Assembly: GCA_934476515.1 (NCBI GenBank) | Contig: CAKSNZ010000002.1 | Span: 62,001 to 126,000 of the forward strand | DNA: 64,000 nucleotides | From: an uncultured Ruminococcus sp. | GTDB lineage: Bacteria > Bacillota > Clostridia > Oscillospirales > Acutalibacteraceae | Direction of reading: 5' to 3' | Part shown: positions 27,867 through 37,766 of the stretch, piece by piece | How the letters are laid out: the number at the start of each line of letters is the position of its first letter | How positions within the stretch are numbered: the stretch's first letter is position 1 | Made by a program: the position numbers and the translations under genes | Notes under the pieces: generated by a model | Seen by the model: only the letters and a program-made list of their open reading frames with translations | Told to the model about the DNA's origin: nothing | The model's database searches: none

Positions 27867-30800
27867 TTATTTCTCCCAAAATAATTCTGTTAAAGCACTA
27901 AGACCGTTTTTGTTCTTGTCAACTTTAAGTGTAATATATGGGTTTTCTGATGGTGTTAATATAGCTTTGCCGTTAGCATTGCCTATTAATTTATAAAGTT
28001 CCGGATTTTTCAAATCGTTTACTTTCAATATAATATTGCTTTCACTTTGCTTAATATCATAGATACCACATTCTTTTGCTTTGTTTCTTGTTAATGCAAT
28101 ATCACAAAGACCAATTACAGATTGTGGCATATCACCATATCTGTCACAAAGTTCATCAACTACATCATCATAGTCATCAGGAGTTTTTATATCTGCTATT
28201 CGTTTATAAGCATCAAGTCTTAGAGATAGACTTTCAATATAGCTTTCAGGAATATGGGCATCCATCTGAATATCAACAGTACATTCATTTGTATCGGTTG
28301 GTTTAATCTCTCCCTTTTCTTCCTTAACTGCTTCATTAAGTAGCTTTAGGTACATATCGTAACCAACATCCTCCATATGACCATGTTGTTGACCACTTAG
28401 GATATTACCTGCACCTCTAAGTTCAAGGTCACGCATTGCAATCTTGTAACCACTGCCAAACTCAGTAAACTCTCTAATTGCATTAAGTCTTCTTTGGCTA
28501 ATATCAGAAAGGACCTTATGAGGGTTAAATGTAAAGTATGCATAAGCTCTACGGCTACTTCTGCCAACTCTGCCTCTTAACTGATGAAGTTGAGAAAGTC
28601 CCATATTATCTGCATTTTCAATAATCAATGTATTTGCATTTGGTAAGTCAATACCTGTTTCAATAATTGTGGTACATACAAGCACATTGATTTCTTGGTT
28701 CAACATTCTTGCCCAAATATCAGACAATTCATGTTCAGACATTTTACCATGAGCAACTGCAATTTTAGCTTCCGGTATTGCTTCTGAAATTGCAACTGCC
28801 TTTGCGTTGATACTTTCTGTATTGTTATGAAGATAGAAAACCTGTCCCCCACGCCTTAGTTCTCTTCTAATTGCTTCGTGGAGAATTGCAGGTTCATGCT
28901 CAAGTACATAGGTTTGTACCGGTTGTCTGTTGGTTGGAGCTTCTTCCAATACAGACATATCACGAATACCACTCATAGCCATATTAAGTGTTCGTGGAAT
29001 AGGTGTAGCTGACAAGGTTAGTACATCAACATTCTTGCAAATTTCTTTAAATCTCTCTTTATGAGCAACACCAAATCTTTGTTCTTCATCAATAATTGCA
29101 AGTCCTAAGTCGTGGAAGGTTACGTCCTTTTGTACCAGTCTATGAGTACCCACTACAATATCAACTTCACCATGCTTTAGCTTTTCAACAATTTCTTTCT
29201 GTTGTTTTGCAGTTCTAAATCTACTTAGCAGTTCAATTCTTACCGGATAACCGTCAAATCTATTGATAATAGTCTGATAATGTTGCCATGCAAGGATTGT
29301 TGTTGGGCAAAGAATTGCACATTGTTTACTGTCACAAACACACTTAAAGGCTGCTCTCAATGCAACTTCGGTTTTACCGAAACCAACATCACCACAAAGT
29401 AATCTATCCATTGGAGCAAGTCGTTCCATATCACCTTTGATTTCATCAGTACATCGCAATTGGTCAGGTGTTTCATCATACATAAACTTGGCTTCAAAGT
29501 CTCTTTGCCACTCACCGTCAGGTGAAAAAGCATAACCCTTTGCTTTCATTCGCTCTGTATATAGCTTAGAAAGTTCCTTAGCCATATCCTTTACTGCTGA
29601 ACGAACTCTGGTCTTTGCTTTCTGCCATTCACTGCCACCTAGTTTAGATAACTTTACATGTTCATTATCTCTAGGACCAATGTACTTTGCTACCAAATCA
29701 AGCTGAGTTACCGGTACATAAAGTACATCACCTTTTGCATAAGTGATTTTGATATAGTCTTTCTTTACACCTTGTACTTCAAGGTTATGAATACCACTAA
29801 AGATACCTATACCATGAGTTGAATGAACTACATAATCACCATTGTTTAATTCTGATAAAGAATAAATTTCTTGACCTTGCTTTTTTCGCTGTACTTTTCT
29901 CTTAGGCTTTTGTACTGACTGACCGTATGTTATTAAGTGGAAGTCTGTTTGTAATAGTTCAAAACCTGTTGACAAAGCACCTTCCATAACATAAATATTG
30001 CCTTGTTCAGCTTTCTTTAAGTCTGTTACAAATTGTGCTTTAAAACCTTTTTCTTTTAATTCCTCTGTAAGATTTCTACCGGACTTTTCTGTACCTGCAA
30101 GAATTGCAACAGTAGTTCTTTCCTTAAAGAATTCATTTAAATCTTCACAAAGTACAGTTAATAAACCATTCCATGGTGCAACTTGCTTTACATTAAATGA
30201 AACAATATCACTTAAAGGTAAATCAAAATGGCCACTGGTAAAGTTATCCATAAAAATTGTATGTCTGGTGTTTACAATTTCCAAAAATTCCTTATAGTCC
30301 ATTGAGAACTTATCAAGACCTCTGCAAAGAATACCGTCTTCAAAGTATTCTTTCATATCCTCTTTATACTGAAATTCCATAGACTTTACTCTATCAGAAA
30401 TATTAGTGTGTTCACTGATAAAGATAAAATCTTCTTCATCAACATAGTCAAGGACAGTTGCAGGTTTCTTATATACTAAAGAAATGTACTTATCAAGGAT
30501 AGTTAGGTTTACACCATTGGCAATATTTTCAGCCTCTCTATAGAGAGTTTCCTTTGCTTTTTCGGTTTTTTCACTTCTTAGTAAATTAGCTTTCTTAACT
30601 ATTTTTTCAGAAAGTTCTGCTTTGTTTTCCACAAGAATTTCATTTGATGGGGAAAGTAAAATACTATCCACCTTGTCAAATCTTCTTTGGGTAAGAATAT
30701 CAAAATGGTTGATAGAGTCGATTTCATCACCCCAAAATTCTACACGAACAGGGTTCTCACTATCCGGTACAAATAAATCAAGAATACCACCTCTCAGCGC

Positions 30801-31313
30801 AAATTGACCTGTACCCTCAACCATATCTGTACGCTCATAACCAAGCAAATTAAGAGCCTCTACACATTGTTCTGTAGAGATTTGCTGACCTTGTTTTAAG
30901 TGAAGTGTAGCTTTCTTTAGAACTTCCGGTGGAATAGTATATTGAAGTAATGCATCAATTGTACCTACCACAATATCACATTCACCTGTTAAAAGTTTTG
31001 TAAGAACCTTTAACCTTTGGTGTTCGTATTCCCTGGAAATACCACTAACTTCTCTAAAATTAAAGTCTCTTTGAGGATATACACAAGCCTTGTAGCCCAT
31101 CATACATAGGTCATTACAAAATACTTGTGCTTCCTTTTCATCACCGGCAACACAAAAAGCTCTGGCATCGTTATAATGACAGAGCGTTCCTATGATATTT
31201 GATTTAAAACCTGAATTAAGTGCTGTTACTGCAACTGCACCTTTTAACTTTGCATAAGAATTTAGTTTTTGAAAATTCTTTAACTGTGCAACACAATCAA
31301 ATAAAAATTCCAT
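27867..31313 (-). CDS. mfd: Transcription-repair coupling factor
   Basis: 1148 residues, full length. Order: UvrB-homology part at the N-terminus (HYNDARAFCVAGDEKEAQVF region), RNA polymerase-interacting CarD-like domain (NGDYVVHSTHGIGIFSG), RecG-like translocase with Walker A GDVGFGKTEVA and DEEQRFG, motif VI region QLRGRVGRSSRRAYAY, and the C-terminal TRCF domain. Mfd removes RNA polymerase stalled at lesions and recruits UvrA. Part of the glmU-prs-pth-mfd block that is also found in Bacillus, 22 bases behind pth. Confidence 0.97.
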   Translation of the reverse strand: MEFLFDCVAQLKNFQKLNSYAKLKGAVAVTALNSGFKSNIIGTLCHYNDARAFCVAGDEKEAQVFCNDLCMMGYKACVYPQRDFNFREVSGISREYEHQRLKVLTKLLTGECDIVVGTIDALLQYTIPPEVLKKATLHLKQGQQISTEQCVEALNLLGYERTDMVEGTGQFALRGGILDLFVPDSENPVRVEFWGDEIDSINHFDILTQRRFDKVDSILLSPSNEILVENKAELSEKIVKKANLLRSEKTEKAKETLYREAENIANGVNLTILDKYISLVYKKPATVLDYVDEEDFIFISEHTNISDRVKSMEFQYKEDMKEYFEDGILCRGLDKFSMDYKEFLEIVNTRHTIFMDNFTSGHFDLPLSDIVSFNVKQVAPWNGLLTVLCEDLNEFFKERTTVAILAGTEKSGRNLTEELKEKGFKAQFVTDLKKAEQGNIYVMEGALSTGFELLQTDFHLITYGQSVQKPKRKVQRKKQGQEIYSLSELNNGDYVVHSTHGIGIFSGIHNLEVQGVKKDYIKITYAKGDVLYVPVTQLDLVAKYIGPRDNEHVKLSKLGGSEWQKAKTRVRSAVKDMAKELSKLYTERMKAKGYAFSPDGEWQRDFEAKFMYDETPDQLRCTDEIKGDMERLAPMDRLLCGDVGFGKTEVALRAAFKCVCDSKQCAILCPTTILAWQHYQTIINRFDGYPVRIELLSRFRTAKQQKEIVEKLKHGEVDIVVGTHRLVQKDVTFHDLGLAIIDEEQRFGVAHKERFKEICKNVDVLTLSATPIPRTLNMAMSGIRDMSVLEEAPTNRQPVQTYVLEHEPAILHEAIRRELRRGGQVFYLHNNTESINAKAVAISEAIPEAKIAVAHGKMSEHELSDIWARMLNQEINVLVCTTIIETGIDLPNANTLIIENADNMGLSQLHQLRGRVGRSSRRAYAYFTFNPHKVLSDISQRRLNAIREFTEFGSGYKIAMRDLELRGAGNILSGQQHGHMEDVGYDMYLKLLNEAVKEEKGEIKPTDTNECTVDIQMDAHIPESYIESLSLRLDAYKRIADIKTPDDYDDVVDELCDRYGDMPQSVIGLCDIALTRNKAKECGIYDIKQSESNIILKVNDLKNPELYKLIGNANGKAILTPSENPYITLKVDKNKNGLSALTELFWEK

Positions 31314-31335
31314 TATTCACCTGCATATTATTAGG

Positions 31336-31932
31336 TTAGGAATTAAACAAATTCATTGCCTTATCAACATTACCGTCAATAATGTACTTAATAGCCTCAC
31401 AACAATTATCGGCCATTTTATCAATCAGTTTAATTTCGTCACCTGTAAATTTTGAAAGAACCCAAGCAGCCAAATCATAGTCAGGATGAGGCTTCTTTCC
31501 TATACCTACCTTTATGCGAGGGAAAGTATCTTTGCCACTTAGATAAATAATATTCTTAACACCATTTTGTCCACCGTGGCTACCTTTTCGGCGTATTCTC
31601 ATCTTTCCAACATCAAGGGAAATATCATCAAATATTAATATCACATTCTCAGGGGGAATTTTGTAGAAATTCATAGCCTCTACAACAGCTTGACCACTAT
31701 TATTCATATATGTCTGTGGTTTCATTAGTAAAACCTTTTTACCGTCAATAGTACATTCACCAACAAGTGACTTATACTTAATACGGTTTACATCACAAGA
31801 AAACTTTTCTGCGATTTTATCAAGACAGATAAAGCCTGTGTTGTGACGGGTGTTCTCGTACTTTTTGTCCGGATTACCAAGACCAACAACCATATATTCA
31901 ATAGAAGAACTAAATTTCTTTTTACCAAACAT
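31336..31932 (-). CDS. pth: Peptidyl-tRNA hydrolase
   Basis: 198 residues from the ATG at 31932 (TTAGGTGATAAA upstream). Catalytic His in YENTRHNTGF, substrate-binding Asn in MKPQTYMNNSG and the GSHGGQNGVKNI signature are all present. It recycles peptidyl-tRNA released from stalled ribosomes. An intrinsic hairpin just upstream separates it from prs, so some transcripts may stop before pth. Same strand and spacing as mfd. Confidence 0.95.
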   Translation of the reverse strand: MFGKKKFSSSIEYMVVGLGNPDKKYENTRHNTGFICLDKIAEKFSCDVNRIKYKSLVGECTIDGKKVLLMKPQTYMNNSGQAVVEAMNFYKIPPENVILIFDDISLDVGKMRIRRKGSHGGQNGVKNIIYLSGKDTFPRIKVGIGKKPHPDYDLAAWVLSKFTGDEIKLIDKMADNCCEAIKYIIDGNVDKAMNLFNS

Positions 31933-31950
31933 TTTATCACCTAAAAAATA

Positions 31951-31974
31951 AAGGGGCACTAAAGAGCACCCCTT
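31951..31974 (-). terminator. Intercistronic terminator/attenuator between prs and pth
   Basis: Stem AAGGGGTGC / GTGCCCCTT (two wobble pairs) followed on the minus strand by TATTTTTTAG, which runs into the pth ribosome site. Could cut or attenuate read-through from prs. Confidence 0.65.
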
Positions 31975-31996
31975 AAAAAGTTAAAATAATTATCAA

Positions 31997-32956
31997 TTAT
32001 GAGTTGATTGGAGAAACAGGCTTGTCAGAATAAATTCTTTCAATAGCTTCTGCAAATACAGGAGCAACAGGAAGAATAGTGAACTTATCAAGCATCTTGT
32101 CTTCTGGGATAGGCACTGTATCAAGAAGAACAACTTCCTTAATAGGACTCTTCTTAATTCTGTCAATAGCAGGACCTGATAGAACTGCGTGAGTTGCACA
32201 AGCAGTAACATCAACAGCACCACCCTTTTCGATGATAGCTTCAGCAGCGTTACATAGTGTACCGGCTGTATCAATCATATCATCAACTAGGATAACTCTC
32301 TTACCCTTAGCATCACCAATAATGTTCATAACTTCAGAAACATTAGCTTTCTGGCGTCTCTTATCAATAATAGCAAGACCACAACCGATTTTAGCTGCAA
32401 AGTTTCTTGCTCTTGTAACTGAACCAAGGTCTGGGGAAACAACAACATAATCATCTGCGTTTGTACCCATCTTTTCTCTCATATGTGCTGCAAGAATTGG
32501 AGCACCGATTAGGTGGTCAACAGGAATGTTGAAGAAGCCCTGAATCTGATTTGCATGAAGATCCATTGTTAGGATTCTGTCAGCACCGGCAGCAGTAATA
32601 ATATCTGCACAAAGTTTAGCTGAGATTGGATCTCTAGCCTTTGCTTTTCTGTCCTGACGAGCATAACCGAAGTAAGGCATAACTGCAGTAATTCTACCGG
32701 CAGAAGCTCTCTTCATAGCATCAATCATAATTAGCATTTCCATAAGATTATCATTTACAGGTGTACATGTTGACTGTACAATAAAGCAATCAGAACCTCT
32801 TACAGACTCGTTAAGTGAAACTGCAATTTCACCGTCAGAAAATGTACAGCAATTGCTTTTTCCAAGTGGAAGTCCAAGACAACCTGCGATTCCCTGTGCT
32901 ACATCCTTATTAGATGAGCCGGAGAAAATCTTAATGTCTTTACCATTGAAATTCAT
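31997..32956 (-). CDS. prs: Ribose-phosphate pyrophosphokinase
   Basis: 319 residues, normal length. Makes PRPP from ribose 5-phosphate and ATP. Signature parts: GSSNKDVAQGIA near the N-terminus, MPYFGYARQDRKAK (ATP-binding flexible loop), DLHANQIQGFF and the PRPP loop ILVDDMIDTAGTL. Situated between glmU and pth, the Bacillus order without the ctc gene. Start preceded by AAGGGGAT. Confidence 0.97.
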   Translation of the reverse strand: MNFNGKDIKIFSGSSNKDVAQGIAGCLGLPLGKSNCCTFSDGEIAVSLNESVRGSDCFIVQSTCTPVNDNLMEMLIMIDAMKRASAGRITAVMPYFGYARQDRKAKARDPISAKLCADIITAAGADRILTMDLHANQIQGFFNIPVDHLIGAPILAAHMREKMGTNADDYVVVSPDLGSVTRARNFAAKIGCGLAIIDKRRQKANVSEVMNIIGDAKGKRVILVDDMIDTAGTLCNAAEAIIEKGGAVDVTACATHAVLSGPAIDRIKKSPIKEVVLLDTVPIPEDKMLDKFTILPVAPVFAEAIERIYSDKPVSPINS

Positions 32957-33023
32957 TTTTTAATCCCCTTACCTATGTTTGTTTTTAGTTTATATATAAA
33001 ATTTAACAAGTAAATTTAATACC

Positions 33024-33770
33024 TTATTTATAGCCTTTGCTCTTAGCAATTTCGTTAAGTTCCTTTAACTGTTCAGGGTCATTAGCACCTAAAACAGTAT
33101 CCGGGTTGCTTGAAACAAATGCTGAAACAACTTCATTCTTATCTAATAGAAGTTTTAGTGCATCAGGAAGATAATATTCCTTAGCATTGTTATCACTTTT
33201 AATTTCACCTAAAACAGAAAGTAACTTTTCGCAGTTAAACCAAAAACCACCTGAGTTGATTTCATTAATTTTCTTTTCTTCTTCGTTACAATCTTTCTGC
33301 TCAACAATTTTTAGAAAATTGTTGTTTTCATCTCTGACAATTCTACCGTAACCTGTAGGGTCAGAAACTTTAGCTGAAATTACTGTTGCAACACTACCCT
33401 TTTCTGTATGAAGAGCAAGTGCATCGGAAATAGTCTTTGCATCCATAAAAGGAGCATCACCGTTTAGAATAACAACATTGCCACTGTGCTTTTTCAAAAA
33501 GTCCTTAGCCATCATTACTGCATGACCTGTACCAAGACGCTCAGCTTGATAAACAGTTTCTACTTCAAAAGGAAGCGAACTTACAAATTCATCAATACAT
33601 TCCTTCTTGTAGCCTTTTACTACACATATGTCATCAACACCGGCTGACTTTACTGAGTCGATAACCCATCTTAACATTGGCTTTCCCAAAACTTCTGACA
33701 TTGGTTTAGGAAGGTTACTTTTCATTCTTTTACCTTCGCCACCTGCCAAAATAATTGCACAGTTACTCAT
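33024..33770 (-). CDS. glmU: GlmU-type uridyltransferase, lacking the acetyltransferase domain
   Basis: 248 residues, only the N-terminal half of GlmU. The nucleotidyltransferase signature LAGGEGKRMKSNLPKPM is at the start, with QAERLGTGHAV, LNGDAPFM and the Mg-binding region NSGGFWF further on. It should make UDP-GlcNAc from GlcNAc-1-phosphate and UTP for peptidoglycan. Full GlmU has about 450 residues with a C-terminal left-handed beta-helix that acetylates GlcN-1-P; that part is absent and no remnant of it follows (stop, then prs). First gene of the glmU-prs-pth-mfd block. Confidence 0.85.
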   Translation of the reverse strand: MSNCAIILAGGEGKRMKSNLPKPMSEVLGKPMLRWVIDSVKSAGVDDICVVKGYKKECIDEFVSSLPFEVETVYQAERLGTGHAVMMAKDFLKKHSGNVVILNGDAPFMDAKTISDALALHTEKGSVATVISAKVSDPTGYGRIVRDENNNFLKIVEQKDCNEEEKKINEINSGGFWFNCEKLLSVLGEIKSDNNAKEYYLPDALKLLLDKNEVVSAFVSSNPDTVLGANDPEQLKELNEIAKSKGYK

Positions 33771-33815
33771 AATATACTCTCTCTTTCTATGCTACACACA
33801 TAATAAGACACTACT

Positions 33816-33843
33816 ATTATCCCACAATTCCTCAAATTTTCAA
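33816..33843 (-). promoter_or_regulatory. Promoter of the glmU block
   Basis: TTGAAA (33843-33838), 16-base spacer, GATAAT (33821-33816) on the minus strand. Confidence 0.5.
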
Positions 33844-33968
33844 GTACAAATCCAAAAAAACTGAAAAAATTCTTAAATTTTTAACATATTACACAATATA
33901 CATTACAAAAAATCTCCACTTTTTATAAGAAATATTTTTCCAAAAATGTGGCTATTTTTTTATTTTTT

Positions 33969-34063
33969 TGTTATAATTATTCCTAGACTAAGAAAGTCTG
34001 CAATAAAACTGCAGGTGAATTACTTAGTGGTTAATTTTATACTTTTACAGGAGGATTCAAACT
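33969..34063 (+). promoter_or_regulatory. Extended -10 promoter and folded leader of ppdK
   Basis: TGTTATAAT (33969-33977) is a perfect extended -10 element with no good -35. The leader can fold: CTGCA / TGCAG close a small loop inside a longer pairing of CTAAG with CTTAG before the GGAGG site. Confidence 0.6.
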
Positions 34064-36694
34064 ATGAGTCACAAGTATGTGTACCTTTTTAAAGAAGGTA
34101 ACAAGGACATGCGTAATCTTCTAGGCGGTAAGGGTGCTAACCTAGCTGAAATGACAGGTCTAGGCCTACCAGTACCACAGGGCTTCACAATTACAACAGA
34201 AGCTTGTACAAAGTACTATGAAGATGGCAGAAAGATTAATGATGAAATCCAGGCTGAAATCATGGAATACATCATCAAGATGGAAGAAATCACAGGTAAG
34301 AAGTTTGGTGATAAGGAAAACCCACTACTAGTTTCTGTTCGTTCAGGTGCTAGAGCTTCTATGCCGGGTATGATGGATACAATCCTTAACCTAGGTCTAA
34401 ACGAAGATGTTGTTGCTGTTATGGCTGAAAAGTCAAACAACCCTCGTTGGGCATGGGACTGCTACAGAAGATTCATTCAGATGTATTCTGACGTAGTTAT
34501 GGAAGTTGGTAAGAAGTACTTTGAAGTTCTTATTGACGAAATGAAGAACAAGAAGGGTGTTACTCAGGACGTTGAACTAACTGCTGAAGATCTACAGGAA
34601 CTAGCAGAACAGTTCAAGGCTGAATACAAGAAGCAGATTGGCGTTGACTTCCCTACTGATCCTAAGGAACAGCTAATGGGCGCTATTGAAGCTGTATTCC
34701 GTTCATGGGATAACCCAAGAGCTAACGTTTATAGAAGAGATAACGATATCCCTTATTCATGGGGTACTGCAGTTAACGTACAGGCAATGGCATTCGGTAA
34801 CATGGGTGACGATTGTGGTACAGGTGTTGCATTTACAAGAGACCCATCAACAGGTGCTAAGGGTCTATTCGGTGAATTCCTAACAAACGCACAGGGCGAA
34901 GACGTTGTTGCAGGTGTTCGTACACCAATGCACATTTCTGAAATGGAACAGAAGTTCCCAGAAGCATTCGCACAGTTCAAGACAGTTTGTAAGACTCTAG
35001 AAGATCACTACAGAGATATGCAGGATATGGAATTTACTGTTGAACACGGTAAGCTATATATGCTACAGACAAGAAACGGTAAGAGAACAGCTCAGGCTGC
35101 TCTAAAGATTGCTTGTGACCTAGTTGACGAAGGCATGAGAACAGAAGAAGAAGCTGTTGCAATGATCGACCCTCGTAACCTAGACACACTACTTCACCCA
35201 CAGTTTGATGCTACAGCTCTAAAGGCTGCTACACCAATGGGTAAGGGTCTTGGTGCTTCTCCAGGTGCTGCTTGTGGTAAGATCGTATTCACAGCTGATG
35301 ACGCTACTGCTTGGGCAGAAAAAGGCGAAAAGGTTGTTCTAGTTAGACTAGAAACATCTCCAGAAGACATCACAGGTATGAAGGCTGCTGAAGGTATCCT
35401 AACAGTTCGTGGTGGTATGACATCTCACGCTGCTGTTGTTGCTCGTGGTATGGGTACTTGCTGTGTATCAGGTTGCTCAGACATTAACATGGATGAAGAC
35501 AACAAGGTATTCACACTAGCTGGTAAGGAATTCCACGAAGGCGATCCAATTTCAATTGACGGTTCAACAGGTAACATTTATGATGGTATCATCCCAACAG
35601 TTCCTGCTTCAATTGCCGGTGAATTTGGTAGAATTATGACTTGGGCTGACAAGTACAGAACTCTAAAGGTTAGAACAAATGCTGATACACCTGAAGATGC
35701 TAAGAGAGCTAAGGAACTAGGTGCTGAAGGTATTGGTCTATGCCGTACAGAGCATATGTTCTTCGAAGAATCAAGAATTGCTGCATTCAGAGAAATGATT
35801 TGTGCAGATACAGTTGAAGAAAGAGAAAAGGCTCTAGATAAGATTATGCCATATCAGCAGGGCGACTTTGAAGCTCTATATGAAGCTCTAGAAGGTAACC
35901 CAGTTACTATTCGTTTCCTAGATCCTCCTCTACACGAATTCGTACCAACTGAAGAAGCTGACATTGAAGCTCTAGCTAAGGCTCAGGGTAAGACAGTTGA
36001 TCAGATTAAGGCTATCATCAACGGTCTACACGAATTCAACCCTATGATGGGTCACCGTGGTTGTCGTCTAGCAGTTACATATCCTGAAATTGCTAAGATG
36101 CAGACAAAGGCAGTTATCAGAGCTGCTCTAAACGTATCTAAGGCTCATCCTGATTGGAACTTAGTTCCTGAAATTATGATCCCACTAGTTGGTGATGTTA
36201 AGGAACTTAAGTTCGTAAAGAAAGTTGTTGTTGAAACAGCTGACGCTGAAATTGCTGCTGCAGGTACAGATCTAAAGTACGAAGTTGGTACAATGATCGA
36301 AATTCCAAGAGCTGCTCTAACAGCTGACGAAATTGCTAAGGAAGCTGAATTCTTCTGCTTCGGTACTAACGACCTAACACAGATGACATTTGGTTTCTCA
36401 AGAGACGATGCAGGTAAGTTCCTAGATTCTTACTATGACAACAAGATTTATGAAAACGATCCATTTGCTAAGCTAGACCAGACAGGTGTTGGCAAACTAA
36501 TGGAAATGGCTGTTGAACTAGGTAAGAAAGTTAGACCAGATATGCACTGCGGTATCTGTGGTGAACATGGTGGTGACCCAACATCTGTTGAGTTCTGTCA
36601 TAAGATTGGTCTAGATTATGTATCTTGCTCACCATTCAGAGTTCCAATCGCAAGACTTGCTGCTGCTCAGGCTGCAATCGCTGAAAAGAACTAA
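34064..36694 (+). CDS. ppdK: Pyruvate, phosphate dikinase
   Basis: 876 residues, full length. Interconverts pyruvate, ATP and Pi with PEP, AMP and PPi. N-terminal ATP-grasp (LLGGKGANLAEMTGLGLPVP), the swivelling His domain with GGMTSHAAVVARGMG, and the C-terminal PEP/pyruvate barrel with GTNDLTQMTFGFSRDD and the catalytic Cys in DMHCGICGEHGG. Leucine is written almost only as CTA and codons are strongly biased, which with the GGAGG site suggests a very highly expressed glycolytic/gluconeogenic enzyme. Confidence 0.97.
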   Translation: MSHKYVYLFKEGNKDMRNLLGGKGANLAEMTGLGLPVPQGFTITTEACTKYYEDGRKINDEIQAEIMEYIIKMEEITGKKFGDKENPLLVSVRSGARASMPGMMDTILNLGLNEDVVAVMAEKSNNPRWAWDCYRRFIQMYSDVVMEVGKKYFEVLIDEMKNKKGVTQDVELTAEDLQELAEQFKAEYKKQIGVDFPTDPKEQLMGAIEAVFRSWDNPRANVYRRDNDIPYSWGTAVNVQAMAFGNMGDDCGTGVAFTRDPSTGAKGLFGEFLTNAQGEDVVAGVRTPMHISEMEQKFPEAFAQFKTVCKTLEDHYRDMQDMEFTVEHGKLYMLQTRNGKRTAQAALKIACDLVDEGMRTEEEAVAMIDPRNLDTLLHPQFDATALKAATPMGKGLGASPGAACGKIVFTADDATAWAEKGEKVVLVRLETSPEDITGMKAAEGILTVRGGMTSHAAVVARGMGTCCVSGCSDINMDEDNKVFTLAGKEFHEGDPISIDGSTGNIYDGIIPTVPASIAGEFGRIMTWADKYRTLKVRTNADTPEDAKRAKELGAEGIGLCRTEHMFFEESRIAAFREMICADTVEEREKALDKIMPYQQGDFEALYEALEGNPVTIRFLDPPLHEFVPTEEADIEALAKAQGKTVDQIKAIINGLHEFNPMMGHRGCRLAVTYPEIAKMQTKAVIRAALNVSKAHPDWNLVPEIMIPLVGDVKELKFVKKVVVETADAEIAAAGTDLKYEVGTMIEIPRAALTADEIAKEAEFFCFGTNDLTQMTFGFSRDDAGKFLDSYYDNKIYENDPFAKLDQTGVGKLMEMAVELGKKVRPDMHCGICGEHGGDPTSVEFCHKIGLDYVSCSPFRVPIARLAAAQAAIAEKN

Positions 36695-36717
36695 TCACTA
36701 CTTGTAAAAGTATTTTA

Positions 36718-36750
36718 GGGGGTTGCCCATATGGACAGCCCCCATTTTTA
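36718..36750 (+). terminator. Terminator of ppdK
   Basis: Stem GGGGGTTG / CAGCCCCC (one G-U pair) followed by ATTTTTAT. Confidence 0.85.
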
Positions 36751-36786
36751 TATCTATTTTTGAGTATTCAGATGAATACTCTTTTT

Positions 36787-37641
36787 TTATATTGTACCGG
36801 TTACAGTAATAGTTGAAACTCCAGGTGTTATGCTAACTGCACCTGTAGTGTCATCCCTTGTAGTTGTAGCAGAAGGTACTGTAATCTGTCCTGCAACAGT
36901 AGAAAATTCACCTGTAGTTGCATCATAAATATAGTTAACACCTTCTGTCCAAGCTGTGCCATTAAAAGTTACTGTAATATCTGACAGAATAGGATTAAAC
37001 TTATCAGTTAGCACTACGCTATCCCCTGCTGTTACATCTACATTACCCTTATTTTCTATTGTAAAGGTGTAAGTTATTCTACTATTTTCTTCAACAACTA
37101 TAGGTGTTAATGCTTTTGTTATTGATAGTATTGGTTCTGATTGAGGATAAACTGTTTCTGTTGCAGTTACCGGAGTAACAATTCCATCACCGGTTACAGT
37201 AACAGTATTATCAATAGAATCCTCAACATTTAACGGTGCATATTCATTAGCTTTTACCTTATAAACGATTATCGCAGTAGCACCGGAAGGAATATTTATA
37301 CCTGTTATAGATAGTGGTGGACCTTCTGTAATTGTTGGTGTATCTTGTAGAACACCATTTACATAATATAAAATTGCATCTTTAATATATTCCAGAGGTA
37401 CCAATGATTGTGTATTGTAATCATATTCCCCTAGATTATCAGTTAAAATCAAATTAGTTAGTGTAGTTGAACCGGAATTTTTTATTGTAACAACATAAGT
37501 TACTTCGCTATTTTCATAGTATCTATCTAATAGTGCTGTTTTTGTAACAGTTACTCTTTCCATTATTTCACCGGTTGTTATATTGGAATTTACTGTTGTT
37601 CCATTATAGGCTAGTGTTGCCTGATTGTAAAAATTTGCCAT
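36787..37641 (-). CDS. DUF11-repeat protein without a signal peptide
   Basis: 284 residues from the ATG at 37641 (GGAGA upstream). Begins MANFYNQATLAYNGTT and carries two DUF11 (Ig-like) domains: YYENSEVTYVVTIKNSGSTT (about residues 40-60) and ENSRITYTFTIENKGN (about 185-200). DUF11 domains are normally outside the cell, yet no signal peptide, anchor or sorting motif is seen. In clostridia such proteins may be spore or surface structural components, but that is a guess. The gene stands alone between ppdK and the 37767 lipoprotein gene. Confidence 0.75.
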   Translation of the reverse strand: MANFYNQATLAYNGTTVNSNITTGEIMERVTVTKTALLDRYYENSEVTYVVTIKNSGSTTLTNLILTDNLGEYDYNTQSLVPLEYIKDAILYYVNGVLQDTPTITEGPPLSITGINIPSGATAIIVYKVKANEYAPLNVEDSIDNTVTVTGDGIVTPVTATETVYPQSEPILSITKALTPIVVEENSRITYTFTIENKGNVDVTAGDSVVLTDKFNPILSDITVTFNGTAWTEGVNYIYDATTGEFSTVAGQITVPSATTTRDDTTGAVSITPGVSTITVTGTI

Positions 37642-37719
37642 ACATACATTCTCCATTTTTAATTTTCTGGGTAATAACCCTAATATATAATATGGACTTA
37701 AATATTAATGTTGACAAAA

Positions 37720-37747
37720 AAGGACTATTGCATAAACAATAGTCCTT
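37720..37747 (-). terminator. Terminator of the 37767 lipoprotein gene
   Basis: Perfect 11-bp stem AAGGACTATTG / CAATAGTCCTT, followed on the minus strand by TTTTTGTC. Confidence 0.9.
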
Positions 37748-37766
37748 GATTTACTATATCATTTAA

